DNA of 64,000 nucleotides. Source: Petrimonas mucosa. GTDB taxonomy: Bacteria > Bacteroidota > Bacteroidia > Bacteroidales > Dysgonomonadaceae. Positions 1 through 9,800 of this stretch are shown in pieces; position 1 is the stretch's first letter, and every line of letters starts with the position of its first letter. The notes beneath the pieces are model-generated. The model did no database searches and was not told the origin of the DNA. It saw only the letters and a program-made list of their open reading frames with translations. The stretch is from positions 310,001 to 374,000 of the forward strand of contig NZ_LT608328.1 of NCBI RefSeq assembly GCF_900095795.1, in the 5' to 3' direction. The translations under genes were made by a program, and so were the position numbers.

Positions 1-765
1 ATACCGGGCGGAATGTACACCAACATGGTTGCCCAGCTCAAGCAGTTCAATGCGCTGGATATTCTGGAAGATGCGATGAAGCTGATTCCCAGTGTAAGGC
101 TCGATGCAGGGTTACCACCCCTGGTTACGCCTACCAGCCAGATAGTAGGGGCACAGGCCGTCAGTTCGGCCCTGAACCTGAAGAATGGCCGGGATAAATA
201 TGCCAACGCCTCCAACCAGTTTGTTGCATTGGTAAAAGGTGAGTATGGAAAGACTCCCGTTCCGGTAGATCCCGAATTCAGGTTGAAGATTGCCGGAACT
301 GGCGAAGAGACACCGTACGACACGAGCAGCTACAGGCGTCAGGATAATCCGGTGTTGCCGGAGTTTGGCAATGTTCAGTTGGCGAAGGATGAAAAAGAGG
401 AGCTGTTGCTGGAACTCTTCCCGGCCGTAGCTACCCAGTTCCTGAAAAAACTTCGCGAAGCGGAGTTCGTGTCCCGGCAGCCGGCACAGGAACAGGCCGG
501 ACCGGTTGAAAATGTCAACGCCGCACCGGTTGTCGAGGAAAAGGAACCCGATGGTTACGTGGTGGAAAGCCCGATGCCGGGAAATATCATCAAGTTTCTG
601 GCAGAGGAAGGGGCACAGGTTAGTCGAGGAAACAATCTCTTCATCCTGGAGGCGATGAAAATGGAGAACGAGGTGGCCTCTGAGTTTTCAGGAAAAGTTT
701 ACAAGATTTATGTGAAGCCGGGTGATATTGTTCAGGTTGGTCAGCCGATCATGAAGATCGTCTGA
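1..765 (+). CDS. Biotin-carrying carboxylase/decarboxylase subunit, C-terminal part (pyruvate carboxylase subunit B / oxaloacetate decarboxylase alpha type)
   Basis: The reading frame is open from the first base, so the gene begins outside the window. The first visible residues, IPGGMYTN, match the end of the carboxyltransferase TIM barrel of pyruvate carboxylase subunit B and oxaloacetate decarboxylase alpha. A variable Pro/Ala/Glu-rich linker follows, then a biotinyl domain with the signature EAMKMEN; the biotinylated lysine codon is at 658-660. In this family the domain shuttles carboxyl groups between pyruvate/oxaloacetate and a partner subunit. No partner is visible here, so carboxylase and sodium-pump decarboxylase roles cannot be separated. 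The gene ends at a strong terminator. Confidence 0.9.
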   Translation: MPGGMYTNMVAQLKQFNALDILEDAMKLIPSVRLDAGLPPLVTPTSQIVGAQAVSSALNLKNGRDKYANASNQFVALVKGEYGKTPVPVDPEFRLKIAGTGEETPYDTSSYRRQDNPVLPEFGNVQLAKDEKEELLLELFPAVATQFLKKLREAEFVSRQPAQEQAGPVENVNAAPVVEEKEPDGYVVESPMPGNIIKFLAEEGAQVSRGNNLFILEAMKMENEVASEFSGKVYKIYVKPGDIVQVGQPIMKIV

Positions 766-795
766 ACGGATAGAGTCGGACAATTCCGAATAGAA

Positions 796-846
796 AACCC
801 GCCATGGTTGGCAGTTCACGCCTCCCATGACGGGTTCTCTCTTTTT
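796..846 (+). terminator. Rho-independent terminator between convergent genes
   Basis: AACCCG and CATGG pair with CCATG and CGGGTT around one mismatch, giving an 11-bp stem with a 17-nt loop. A C/T-rich tract ending in five T follows. On the other strand the hairpin is followed by TTTT, so it may also end the leftward HTCS-uxaE transcript. Confidence 0.8.
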
Positions 847-869
847 CAGACAGCTACCCGGTGCGAAAT

Positions 870-2120
870 TTAGAGGGTAAAAAGTCTCTTCAGATGCCGG
901 TCATAGATATTCTCTTCAACGCAACTGCCAATCACCTTACTATATTTCTCCAGCAGTGAGGTGTAGCTGTCTCCCATTTCTGCCGCTATTTTGTAGGCCA
1001 CATGGATCAGCTGCCTGAAGCTGGGGTTGTAGTCGGGATGTCCCGGAATATGACGCAGTGTATTGGCATATTTTTCACTGTTCCATCCATTGACCTCTTC
1101 TACCGTGGGGAGTTTTGAACCGTCGATATCGATCACGTCGGCATAGGGGGCACAAAGTTCATCCTGCCGGTTGTAGGAGTGTTCATAAATCTTCTTTGCC
1201 AGCTCGAGCCCTTCCCCGCCTGCCATGGCCAGTCCGATCACCTCTTCCAGCCAGGTGGTGCCGGCCGTTTTCAGATGTAGCCCTTTGTCATGACGTCGGA
1301 TCACTTCTGCCATTATAGGGTAGATGGAAAATTTATCGCTGCCCGAATGTACACTCAGTTTCAGTTCTTGAGGCAACCCGAACTCCCTGACGGCATAGTC
1401 GATCACCAGCACATCCTCCTCGAACTCTTTGGCAAACTGGTCAAGATTGCCCACGTAATCTACCCCCTTGTTGAAGCGGCCGGTGAATTTTGGGGCGATG
1501 GTTTGTACGGGTACCCTCTTGTCGGCAAGCATCTTCAGGATAAAGAGGAGTTCAACCGGTGTCTGCGGAGACTCTACCTCATCCATCGAGACCTCGGTGA
1601 TGAAGTTTCCTTCACCCTTTTCCCGCTTCAGGAAGTTGTAGATTTCAGAGGCGTGCTGTGTGGCAGCCAAGAATTTGCCGGCAATCTGTTCCAACAACTC
1701 AACAGTTACCTGCAACGGCTTGTCCATGCCGGGTATCACCATTTCACCCAGATACTTCTTGCAGGATGCGATGAAAGCGTCCACCTCCTCTCTGCTGCTC
1801 CCCTTACCGATAAAAGAGGCCACATCGAGGGTAAAAAAATCTGATGTCTCCACGTAGCTGGAAACGGTGTTGAGATTGATGTGATCTGCATCGACAAAAT
1901 AGATACCCTCGTAACCAAGTGCCTTTACTGCTTCATCTGCCTCTTTGCGCGTGTCTGACGGCACCGTGCCCACATAGGTGTGTTCACGGTTAGATTTATT
2001 CCATACGGGGCAGATATCCAATCCCTTCTCGTTTGCTCTCATGATGGCACGGAGCTGTGCCTTTCCCTGACGGGTGAAACGGTCACCCACACCGATGCTG
2101 TACTTACCTAATTGCTTCAT
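870..2120 (-). CDS. uxaE: Tagaturonate epimerase family protein (UxaE-like)
   Basis: This 416-aa cytoplasmic protein has no signal peptide and begins MKQLGKYSIGVGDRF. The sequence resembles the UxaE family, which epimerises D-tagaturonate to D-fructuronate in galacturonate catabolism. Conserved-looking acidic and histidine patches include VDADHINLN and SVHSGSDKFS, suitable for metal and sugar-acid binding; assigning them catalytic roles is inference. The gene lies 30 bp downstream of the HTCS regulator on the same strand, so co-transcription is likely. It provides the intracellular step matching the extracellular pectinases on the other side of the regulator. No uxaC, uxaB or kduI/kduD genes are visible in the window. 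The family call comes from recall of the family, without an alignment. Confidence 0.75.
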   Translation of the reverse strand: MKQLGKYSIGVGDRFTRQGKAQLRAIMRANEKGLDICPVWNKSNREHTYVGTVPSDTRKEADEAVKALGYEGIYFVDADHINLNTVSSYVETSDFFTLDVASFIGKGSSREEVDAFIASCKKYLGEMVIPGMDKPLQVTVELLEQIAGKFLAATQHASEIYNFLKREKGEGNFITEVSMDEVESPQTPVELLFILKMLADKRVPVQTIAPKFTGRFNKGVDYVGNLDQFAKEFEEDVLVIDYAVREFGLPQELKLSVHSGSDKFSIYPIMAEVIRRHDKGLHLKTAGTTWLEEVIGLAMAGGEGLELAKKIYEHSYNRQDELCAPYADVIDIDGSKLPTVEEVNGWNSEKYANTLRHIPGHPDYNPSFRQLIHVAYKIAAEMGDSYTSLLEKYSKVIGSCVEENIYDRHLKRLFTL

Positions 2121-2150
2121 TGCGGTTGTTTTTAGTTAAATGATTGAGAT

Positions 2151-5100
2151 TTAAACTGTAATATCATTATGTTCTGTTCTTTTCCTGTATTCTGAGGGTG
2201 TCATCCCATATTTTTTCTTGAAGCAGCGGGTGAAGTACTTGGCATCGTTCAACCCCACCGTGTAAGCGATCTCCTTGATATTGAACCCGCTCTCTGTCAG
2301 CAATCTGGCGGCGTGTTGCAGCAGCAGGTCGCGGATATATTCCACCGGTGCCAGGCCGGTGAGCCCTTTCACCTTCTTGAAAAAGACGGTACGGCTCATT
2401 CCCATCTCCATCGCAAGATCTTCGATCACATATTCGTTGTTTCCCATATGCTCTTCGACAAACCTGTTGATAGAGCGGATAAATGCCAGGTCGTTGTCGT
2501 TAACGGGCAGAGGCCCGTTGTCGGACTTCTTGCCGGATGAGAGGGGAGAGATGTTCTCCCTGTCCCGGTAATAGGATTGCAGTTCATTCCTCCTTTGTAG
2601 CAGGTTTTTCACCCTTGCACGGAAGAAGGTGACACTGAATGGTTTGGAGATATACTCGTCTGCCCCCTGTTCAAGCCCCTCCAGTTTGCTGTCGAGCGTG
2701 GTTTTCGCGGTGAGCAGCAGGAAGAGGATATGGCTGGTTTGCAGGTTTCGTCTGACGTTGGCAAGCAGTTGCATGCCATCCTCCTCAGGCATCATGATAT
2801 CGCTCACGATGAAGTCGGGAATCAGTTCCAGCGCTTTCTCGAACCCCTCTCTGCCGTTTGAAGCCTCGTGTACTTCGTAATCCTCCTCCAGGATGGAGCA
2901 GATAAATTGCCTGAGATCATCGTCGTCTTCCACCACCAGTACGGTGGGATGTTCATCGAGCCGGATCATCTCATCGCTGGCAGATACCGGTTCTATTGCT
3001 TCCGGTACCTCATGAGACTCGTTGACGACTCCCTTGATCGTCTCCTCATCGATGGTCACCTCCGGTTCGAAATGGGCAATTCCCTTCTTTAAGAAAAGGG
3101 TGAAAGAGCTCCCCTTGTCAAGTTCACTCTCCACCTGTATCCGGGCTCGATGCTTGTCGGCCAGCTCCTTGACGATGGAGAGGCCGATGCCGGTACTGGG
3201 ATTGCTCTTGTCTTCGTTAAACGATTCGAACCGGCGGAAGAGGCGCTGTTGCTTATCCCTGGAGATGCCGCTCCCGGTGTCGCTCACCTCGATGGCCACT
3301 TCGTACTCCTGATCACGAAGTGTAACGGTAATCGACCGGCCGGCTGGAGTGTATTTGAATGCGTTGGAGAGCAGGTTAAGGATGATCTTTTCCAATGCCT
3401 CCCCGTCGGCCCAGATAAGCGTGTCGCCCACATTGTTCACGAACCGGTAATCGATCTTCCGGATCTCCGCGTTGCGTGTATATCCTTCGTAGAGGTTCTC
3501 TACAAAGGGTGCTATTACGATCCGGTGCACGGTGAGCGGTGTCTGGGCCATCTTTTGAAAATCAAGGATCTGATTGACCATGTTGAGCAGTCTGTGGGTG
3601 TTCTTGGCGACCAGCTTCAGCTGGTTTTTCACTATGGTAGGGGTAGTGTCACTCGCCAGCAGATTCTCGATTGGAGATACGATCATGGTGAGCGGAGTAC
3701 GTATCTCGTGGGAGATATTGGTAAAGAAACGGGTCTTTATCTCCGACTCCTGTCTCTCCAGAATAATCTTGTGTCTCATCCGGTAAAAGGTGTAGAGAAT
3801 CCTGTAGGTGACGAAGAGGATGATCCCGAAAAGGATAAAGTAACAGAGGTAGGCCCATCCGGTAGCCCAGAAGGGAGACAATACCTCGATGGTCAGCATG
3901 CGTTCGTTGTCAGCCCAGACACCGTCGCTGTTGGTCGACTTTACCCTGAAAAGATACTTTCCGGGAGAGAGGTTGGTATAGTTGGCTATCCGCTGGTTGC
4001 CGGAGAAGATCCACTCCTTGTCGAACCCGTCCAGCTTGTAGGCATAGTAGATGTTGTCGGGGTCGATGTAGTCGAGTGCTGCAAACTCGATGCTGAAGAA
4101 ATTCTGGTTGTGTTTCAATTCCAGTCGCCTGGTGAGGTGGATGTTCCGGCGAAGCGGACCATCCGTCGAGATGGGGACCACCCGGTTGAAGAGCCTGAAC
4201 TGAACCAGTGCAAGGGTGGGGTTGAAGGTGTTGTTTTTCACCAGTCCGGGATCAAAAAGAACCATACCGTGCGAATAGCCGAAGAGTATCCGTCCGTCGC
4301 GCAGGGCACACCTTGCATTCTCGGAGAAGTTGTTCCGCTTCATCAACCGTTTCATTTCGCTGTAGTTCTCGAAACTCCCGCTGGTACGGTTGAACTTGGT
4401 GAGCCCTCCCTCGCTGGCTACCCAGATATTTCCGTTGTGATCCTCCTGCAGGGAGAGGATGATGTTGGACGGGAGACCGTGACTGCTGTCGAAAGTTTCG
4501 AAGGTGAGCGGGAATCCCAGGCTGTCAGTCTCGGCAATCCGGCTGATTCCCCCGCCGAAAGTTCCGACAAATGTCTCGCCTGTCCGGGTGGTACAGATAT
4601 CCATGATGTCGTTGGCTCCTACTGTGCCGCCATGTCCGTTGCGGTGGACATACACCTTGTAATCGATCCTGTCGGGCCGCTGAAGATCAGGTTTAAACAT
4701 GATCAGCCCCAACGTCGTACCTACGCATATATTACCGAAACGGTCGCTGTTGATAATCCTAACCTGATCTCCGATGCTGTAGGGGTAGCTACCAAGTCCG
4801 TTGGAGTGATGCAGAACCGTTTCACCCACTTTTCCTCCTGGGATCAGATTGATCCCTCCGCCGAACGTTCCGATCCAGATATTTCCCTCCCTGTCTTCAT
4901 GGATGGTGTAGACCTGATTGTCACTCAGTGAATTGACATTGTCAGGTTCGTGCCTGATGTGTAAAATATCGAAGTTGTTGCCCTCCGGACCGGGGGTCAG
5001 CCGGTAAACGCCCTCCCCTTTCGAGCCGATCCAGATGTTGTGCCGGGAATCCTCCATGATGCAGTAGGCGATCCCCTTTAACGGCCTCCCTTTGCCAATA

Positions 5101-6572
5101 GTACCCTTTTCCGTGAGGATGCCCTTTTCCTGCAAGGAGTTGTCGTAGAGATGGATTATTCCATCTTTGGTGGCAGCCCAGATCATGCCGCGTGAATCCT
5201 CGAAGATGGGACGCACATCATTGCAGATGGTGGAGTGAATATTATCGTTCAGCTGGATCGACCGGAACTGGGTATCGTCGAAAAAGATCACCTTTTCCAG
5301 TCCGTGTGAGCGGGTACACATCCAGAGGTTTCCCTGCCTGTCCGAATAGGCGGAGTGCATCATGTTGGAAAACATCCAGGTAGGGGAGAAGGGTTCGTTG
5401 TAAAAAGGGACCAGCTGATCCAGATCCCTGTTGTAGTATGAGAAGCCTCCCCCGCGGGGATGGACCCAGAGTCGACCCTCCTTGTCTTCAAAGATGAAGA
5501 AGTTGGGAGGAAAAACAGTGGTTTCGGTACTTTCAATGTAGGGGCTGAAATGGAGATAACGCCGTGTATAGGGGTTGAATTTTGCTACACCCAGGCGATC
5601 TGTCTCGATCCACAGATTCCGGTTTCCATCCACGTATGTGGTGAAGATTTCACTGGCACTCATCTCGGGGAGTGTCTGCCGGTTGTAGAGCTCCATACTC
5701 CCGTCGTGGGTATTGTAGATTGCAAAACCACCACGGGACGAGACAAGCGCGATCTTCTCCGTTGAGATCGCCTCGATGGCAATCAGGTTGGACCCAAGGC
5801 CGGTGTCGAGGGGACGAAAATATTTCCGCTGCTTGTCGTAGCGCCAGATGATCCCCTTATCGGCACCAAACCAGATCTCATCATCCAGTTCGCTCACACA
5901 GTGAAAGGGGTATGGGTCGCGATACGGCGTGATGGAGGCGTGATGGAAGTAGAATAGCGGTGTACTCTCCCCGGCGACCAGCAGGGTAATTCCTTTCCCG
6001 GTGAGGATCCAACTGTTACCTTCACGATCCTCGTAGACACCGTTTACCCGTCTGTCCGTAAGGTTGCCGTAACGGGGATGATATACTTCAACATTAAGCA
6101 GGGAGTCGGTTACCACAATGCATCCATCTTCCTGAGACAAGAGCCAGACATTTCCCCCCTCCATCGGAATGATATTCGAGGCGGAGAAAGGATGACCCTC
6201 CAGGGCGGCGACTGATCCGATCCCGCAGAAACTTTCCGTCTCGATATCGAAACGGTAGGCATGGCTGTCGTAGGTAAGCGCCCAGATGTTTCGGTAACGA
6301 TCCTCGAAGAGATGATCTATCCGGCTGCTTTGCGAGGCAATGTTACTGTTTCCGGGCAGGCGGTAGGTTGCGAAAGTATAACCGTCGAACCGGCTCAATC
6401 CATCCCAAGTGCTGAACCACATGAACCCGCTCCGGTCTTGAAGGATGTCGGTGACGGTGTGTTGAGGAAGTCCGTCCTCCGGTCCATAGTGCACGAAATA
6501 GGCATCAGGTTGCGCCTTGAGGGTAAAAACAACCGGAAGGATGAGTAGAAGTATAGTTGCTCTGTTCTTCAT
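2151..6572 (-). CDS. Hybrid two-component system regulator (HTCS) of the pectin locus
   Basis: This single-chain sensor/regulator has a signal peptide (MKNRATILLLILPVVFTLKA) and about 750 residues of two-component-regulator propeller repeats (motifs such as GNIWIGT and MWFSTWDGLSRFDG). A Y_Y_Y Ig-like domain and one membrane helix near residue 910 follow. Next are a HisKA domain with FTNISHEIRTPL, an HATPase domain (GTGIGLSIVKEL), a receiver with VSDIMMPEEDG and the KPFS lysine, and a C-terminal AraC-type HTH pair. Family members bind an oligosaccharide in the periplasm and activate a nearby SusC/D locus. The first ATG of the open frame lies upstream of the predicted -7 box, so the ATG at 6572 is preferred. 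It is divergent from susC and probably co-transcribed with uxaE. Confidence 0.93.
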   Translation of the reverse strand: MKNRATILLLILPVVFTLKAQPDAYFVHYGPEDGLPQHTVTDILQDRSGFMWFSTWDGLSRFDGYTFATYRLPGNSNIASQSSRIDHLFEDRYRNIWALTYDSHAYRFDIETESFCGIGSVAALEGHPFSASNIIPMEGGNVWLLSQEDGCIVVTDSLLNVEVYHPRYGNLTDRRVNGVYEDREGNSWILTGKGITLLVAGESTPLFYFHHASITPYRDPYPFHCVSELDDEIWFGADKGIIWRYDKQRKYFRPLDTGLGSNLIAIEAISTEKIALVSSRGGFAIYNTHDGSMELYNRQTLPEMSASEIFTTYVDGNRNLWIETDRLGVAKFNPYTRRYLHFSPYIESTETTVFPPNFFIFEDKEGRLWVHPRGGGFSYYNRDLDQLVPFYNEPFSPTWMFSNMMHSAYSDRQGNLWMCTRSHGLEKVIFFDDTQFRSIQLNDNIHSTICNDVRPIFEDSRGMIWAATKDGIIHLYDNSLQEKGILTEKGTIGKGRPLKGIAYCIMEDSRHNIWIGSKGEGVYRLTPGPEGNNFDILHIRHEPDNVNSLSDNQVYTIHEDREGNIWIGTFGGGINLIPGGKVGETVLHHSNGLGSYPYSIGDQVRIINSDRFGNICVGTTLGLIMFKPDLQRPDRIDYKVYVHRNGHGGTVGANDIMDICTTRTGETFVGTFGGGISRIAETDSLGFPLTFETFDSSHGLPSNIILSLQEDHNGNIWVASEGGLTKFNRTSGSFENYSEMKRLMKRNNFSENARCALRDGRILFGYSHGMVLFDPGLVKNNTFNPTLALVQFRLFNRVVPISTDGPLRRNIHLTRRLELKHNQNFFSIEFAALDYIDPDNIYYAYKLDGFDKEWIFSGNQRIANYTNLSPGKYLFRVKSTNSDGVWADNERMLTIEVLSPFWATGWAYLCYFILFGIILFVTYRILYTFYRMRHKIILERQESEIKTRFFTNISHEIRTPLTMIVSPIENLLASDTTPTIVKNQLKLVAKNTHRLLNMVNQILDFQKMAQTPLTVHRIVIAPFVENLYEGYTRNAEIRKIDYRFVNNVGDTLIWADGEALEKIILNLLSNAFKYTPAGRSITVTLRDQEYEVAIEVSDTGSGISRDKQQRLFRRFESFNEDKSNPSTGIGLSIVKELADKHRARIQVESELDKGSSFTLFLKKGIAHFEPEVTIDEETIKGVVNESHEVPEAIEPVSASDEMIRLDEHPTVLVVEDDDDLRQFICSILEEDYEVHEASNGREGFEKALELIPDFIVSDIMMPEEDGMQLLANVRRNLQTSHILFLLLTAKTTLDSKLEGLEQGADEYISKPFSVTFFRARVKNLLQRRNELQSYYRDRENISPLSSGKKSDNGPLPVNDNDLAFIRSINRFVEEHMGNNEYVIEDLAMEMGMSRTVFFKKVKGLTGLAPVEYIRDLLLQHAARLLTESGFNIKEIAYTVGLNDAKYFTRCFKKKYGMTPSEYRKRTEHNDITV

Positions 6573-6591
6573 GCTGATATTTCGACTTGCG

Positions 6592-6599
6592 CAAATATA
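6592..6599 (-). promoter_or_regulatory. Bacteroidota -7 box for the HTCS gene
   Basis: On the minus strand TATATTTG matches the TAnnTTTG consensus. It would start transcription near 6585, about a dozen bases before the chosen ATG. No clear -33 TTG is seen. Confidence 0.6.
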
Positions 6600-6640
6600 C
6601 ATTTTTTTGCTCTTTTGTTCCCTTTTTTTTGTTCTTATAA

Positions 6641-6674
6641 CAATTTGTCACCCGTTAAAAACCAATTTGTCACC
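6641..6674. promoter_or_regulatory. Two 12-bp direct repeats spaced 22 bp: candidate HTCS operator
   Basis: CAATTTGTCACC occurs at 6641-6652 and again, identically, at 6663-6674. Both copies lie in the divergent HTCS/susC intergenic region. The 22-bp period is two helical turns, as expected for the two half-sites of an AraC-type dimer binding one DNA face. Assignment to this HTCS is inference from position and spacing. Confidence 0.6.
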
Positions 6675-6824
6675 TATCCTTCAAAAGTAATGATGTAATA
6701 TTGTGAACAGAAAATGGCAAGGAGAGGATTGCCAGCCTGATGTACCGGAATAAACAGCATGCAATGTGATTATGCCAAGAATCTAAGGATATGAATCTTT
6801 TGTTTTAATAACCTTTTAATTAAC

Positions 6825-9800
6825 ATGACAAATATGAATGAATCAGGAATGAAACGAAAAGTAACCATCGGTTTACTTCTCCTTTTTCTCGTCTCATTGG
6901 GTATAACCGCCCAGGAGAGGACAATCCGGGGGGTCGTGAGAGACAGCGGAGGAGAACCTATCATTGGTGCAAACGTGATGGTGAAAGGCACAACAATCGG
7001 TGCCGCAACCGATATGAACGGTAGTTATTCTCTCACGGTACCTGCTTCAGCAACAACACTCACCATCTCCTACATCGGCATGAAGGATAGTGAAGTTCCC
7101 ATTACGGGCAATCTGATCGACATTACCATGGAAGAGGATGTATCAAGCCTCGACGAGGTGGTGGTAATAGGCTATGGTACCATGAAAAAACGGGATCTCA
7201 CCGGATCGGTCTCATCGGTCAGTGCGGAGACCCTGGCTGCAATCCCGGTGGCTTCAGCGGTAGAGGCGATTACCGGTAAAATGGCCGGGGTACAGGTCCT
7301 TACCACCGAGGGTTCGCCCGATGCCGAGATGCGTATACGTGTACGTGGTGGCGGTTCAATCACGCAGAGCAACGATCCACTCTTCATAGTGGATGGTTTC
7401 CCTGTAAGCACCATCTCCGACATTCCGCCTACCGACATCGAGTCGATCGACGTGTTGAAGGATGCATCCTCCACTGCCATCTACGGGTCGCGTGGAGCCA
7501 ACGGGGTGGTGATCGTCACCACCAAGTCGGGAAAGGCCGGCAAGCTGCGGATGAGCTACAATGCCTACCTGGGTGTGAAGAAGATTGCAAAGACCCTCGA
7601 CGTGCTTTCGCCTTATGACTATGCCACCTGGCAATATGAGCTGGCGGCACTGAAAGGGAGCGATGCCATTCAAAATTACAACTCCTTCTTCGGTAATTTT
7701 CAGGATCTCGACCTTTACCGGAACGTACCCTACAATGATTGGCAGGATCTCACCTTCGGCCGTACAGGCAATTCCATGAATCACAGTTTCAGTCTTAATG
7801 GGGGAAGCGACAGGATGACCTATGCCTTCAACTTCTCCCATCTTTCAGACAAGGCGATCATGGAGGATTCCGATTACCGTCGAAACAGCGTGAGCCTGAA
7901 GCTCAACAACAAGGCAACAGAACGGATCACCCTCGATTTCTCGGTCCGGTATACCGATACCCGTATAGACGGTGGTGGAGCCAACGATGCCAGCAGTACG
8001 CTCGATACCGACAAGCGGCTGAAATATTCGGTAATCTATACCCCCATCCCGTTGAAGAATCTGGATGCTTCTGCCGGAAGTGCAGATGACGATCTGGGCA
8101 ATCTCTACAATCCACTGGTATCGATCAGCGACAATGCCCGGGAAAAGAGTCAAAAGCGGCTCAATATGGCGGGTAGCGCCACCTGGGAGGTGGTAGACAA
8201 CCTGAAATTACGTTCGGAGGCGGGACTGGATCGCCAGGATGATGGTGACCAACGCTACTGGGGACTTACCACCTATTACATCAAGAACTACCCTTCGGTA
8301 GAGAATCAGGGTAAGCCGGCCATCCGCCTGGTGAACAGGGATAGAGAGGCGTTAAGGAACACCAACACGGTCAATTACGATTTCAAAAAGGTGCTGGACG
8401 AGGCACACAGCCTGAATCTGATGGCGGGACATGAGTATATCATCCGAAAAGGGGTTACCCTTACTGATGAGGTGCACGGTTTCCCCACCACCTTCACCGC
8501 CAAGGATGCCTGGCGTCTCTCCTCGCAGGGAGTGCCCTACACCATCGACAACTATTACAATGAAGATGACAAGCTGCTCTCCTTCTTCGGCCGGGTCAAT
8601 TACGACTACGAAGGCAAGTATCTGCTGAGCGCTACTTACCGTGCCGATGCATCATCCAAATTCAGCAAGGAGAACAGATGGGGCTACTTTCCATCGGCTG
8701 CTGCGGCATGGCGCCTCTCTTCCGAACCCTTTATGGAGGGCGCCAAGGGATGGCTGGAGGACCTGAAACTGCGAGCCAGCTTCGGAACCGCCGGTAACAA
8801 CAATATCCCTTCAGGCCAGCTGGTACAGATGTTCGAATCGAAGGCGACCTCCTGGATCAACGGATTTTCCAACTACTGGGCACCTTCCAAGGTTATGGCC
8901 AATCCCGACCTGAAATGGGAGACCACCGTCACCCGCAACGTGGGACTTGACTTCACCCTGTTGAGGGGACAACTGGGCGGAACAGTTGAGCTCTACCGAA
9001 ATACCACCCGTGACCTGCTGATTGAGTTCCCGGTAGCCGGTACCGGCTATGATACCCAATATCGCAACATGGGTGAGAACCAGAATCAGGGTGTCGAGGC
9101 GACACTCAACTGGTATGCCGTAAACCGGAAGAATTTCACCCTCAGTTTCAGCGGAAATATCGGATTTAACAAGACCGAGATCCAGAGCCTGGGAATCATG
9201 AACGACTTCGGTTATGAAACCTACTGGGCCTCCTCGGAGATCGGCTATGACTTTTGGATTGCCAAAGGGGGGGCCGTGGGTCAGATGTTTGGATTCCGCT
9301 CCGATGGACGTTACGAGGTGGATGATTTCACCGGCTACAATGCCTCTAACAACCGCTGGATACTGAAAGAGGGGGTTGCAGATGCCTCCGGCGTGGTGGG
9401 AAATCTCCGTCCCGGCTCGATGAAACTGAAGGATCTGGATGGCAACGGAATCATCGACGTGGAAGACCGGGAGATTATCGGTGATGCCAATCCGGTCCAT
9501 ACCGGCGGATTTACCATCAATTCAACCTTCTACGGTTTTGACCTGGCAGCAGCCTTCAACTGGAGTTACGGCAACGATATCTACAATGCCAACAAGATCG
9601 AATTTACCCAGACCGGTAAATACCAGTACCGCAACATGATCACCATCATGGAGCCGGGCAAGAGGTGGACCAACTTGCGTGAGGATGGTACCATCAGCAA
9701 TGATCCGGCCGAGCTGGCTGCCATGAACGCCAACACCACCATGTGGTCGCCCCTCACCTCCAGGATGATCTTCAGTGATTGGGCAGTGGAAGATGGCAGC

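Noticed and set aside
3150-4931. A 593-aa open frame opposite the HTCS gene
   Set aside because: It is a shadow frame: no family motif, no signal or promoter, and the HTCS reading of the same DNA has full domain structure.
6573-6602. HTCS start ten codons upstream (MYICASRNIS)
   Set aside because: The predicted -7 box lies within this extension, and the ATG at 6572 gives a clean signal peptide.
8811-9500. 229-aa frame opposite susC, and other long minus-strand frames in the pectin locus
   Set aside because: Mirror frames caused by GC-rich codon use; no recognisable domains and fully covered by real genes.
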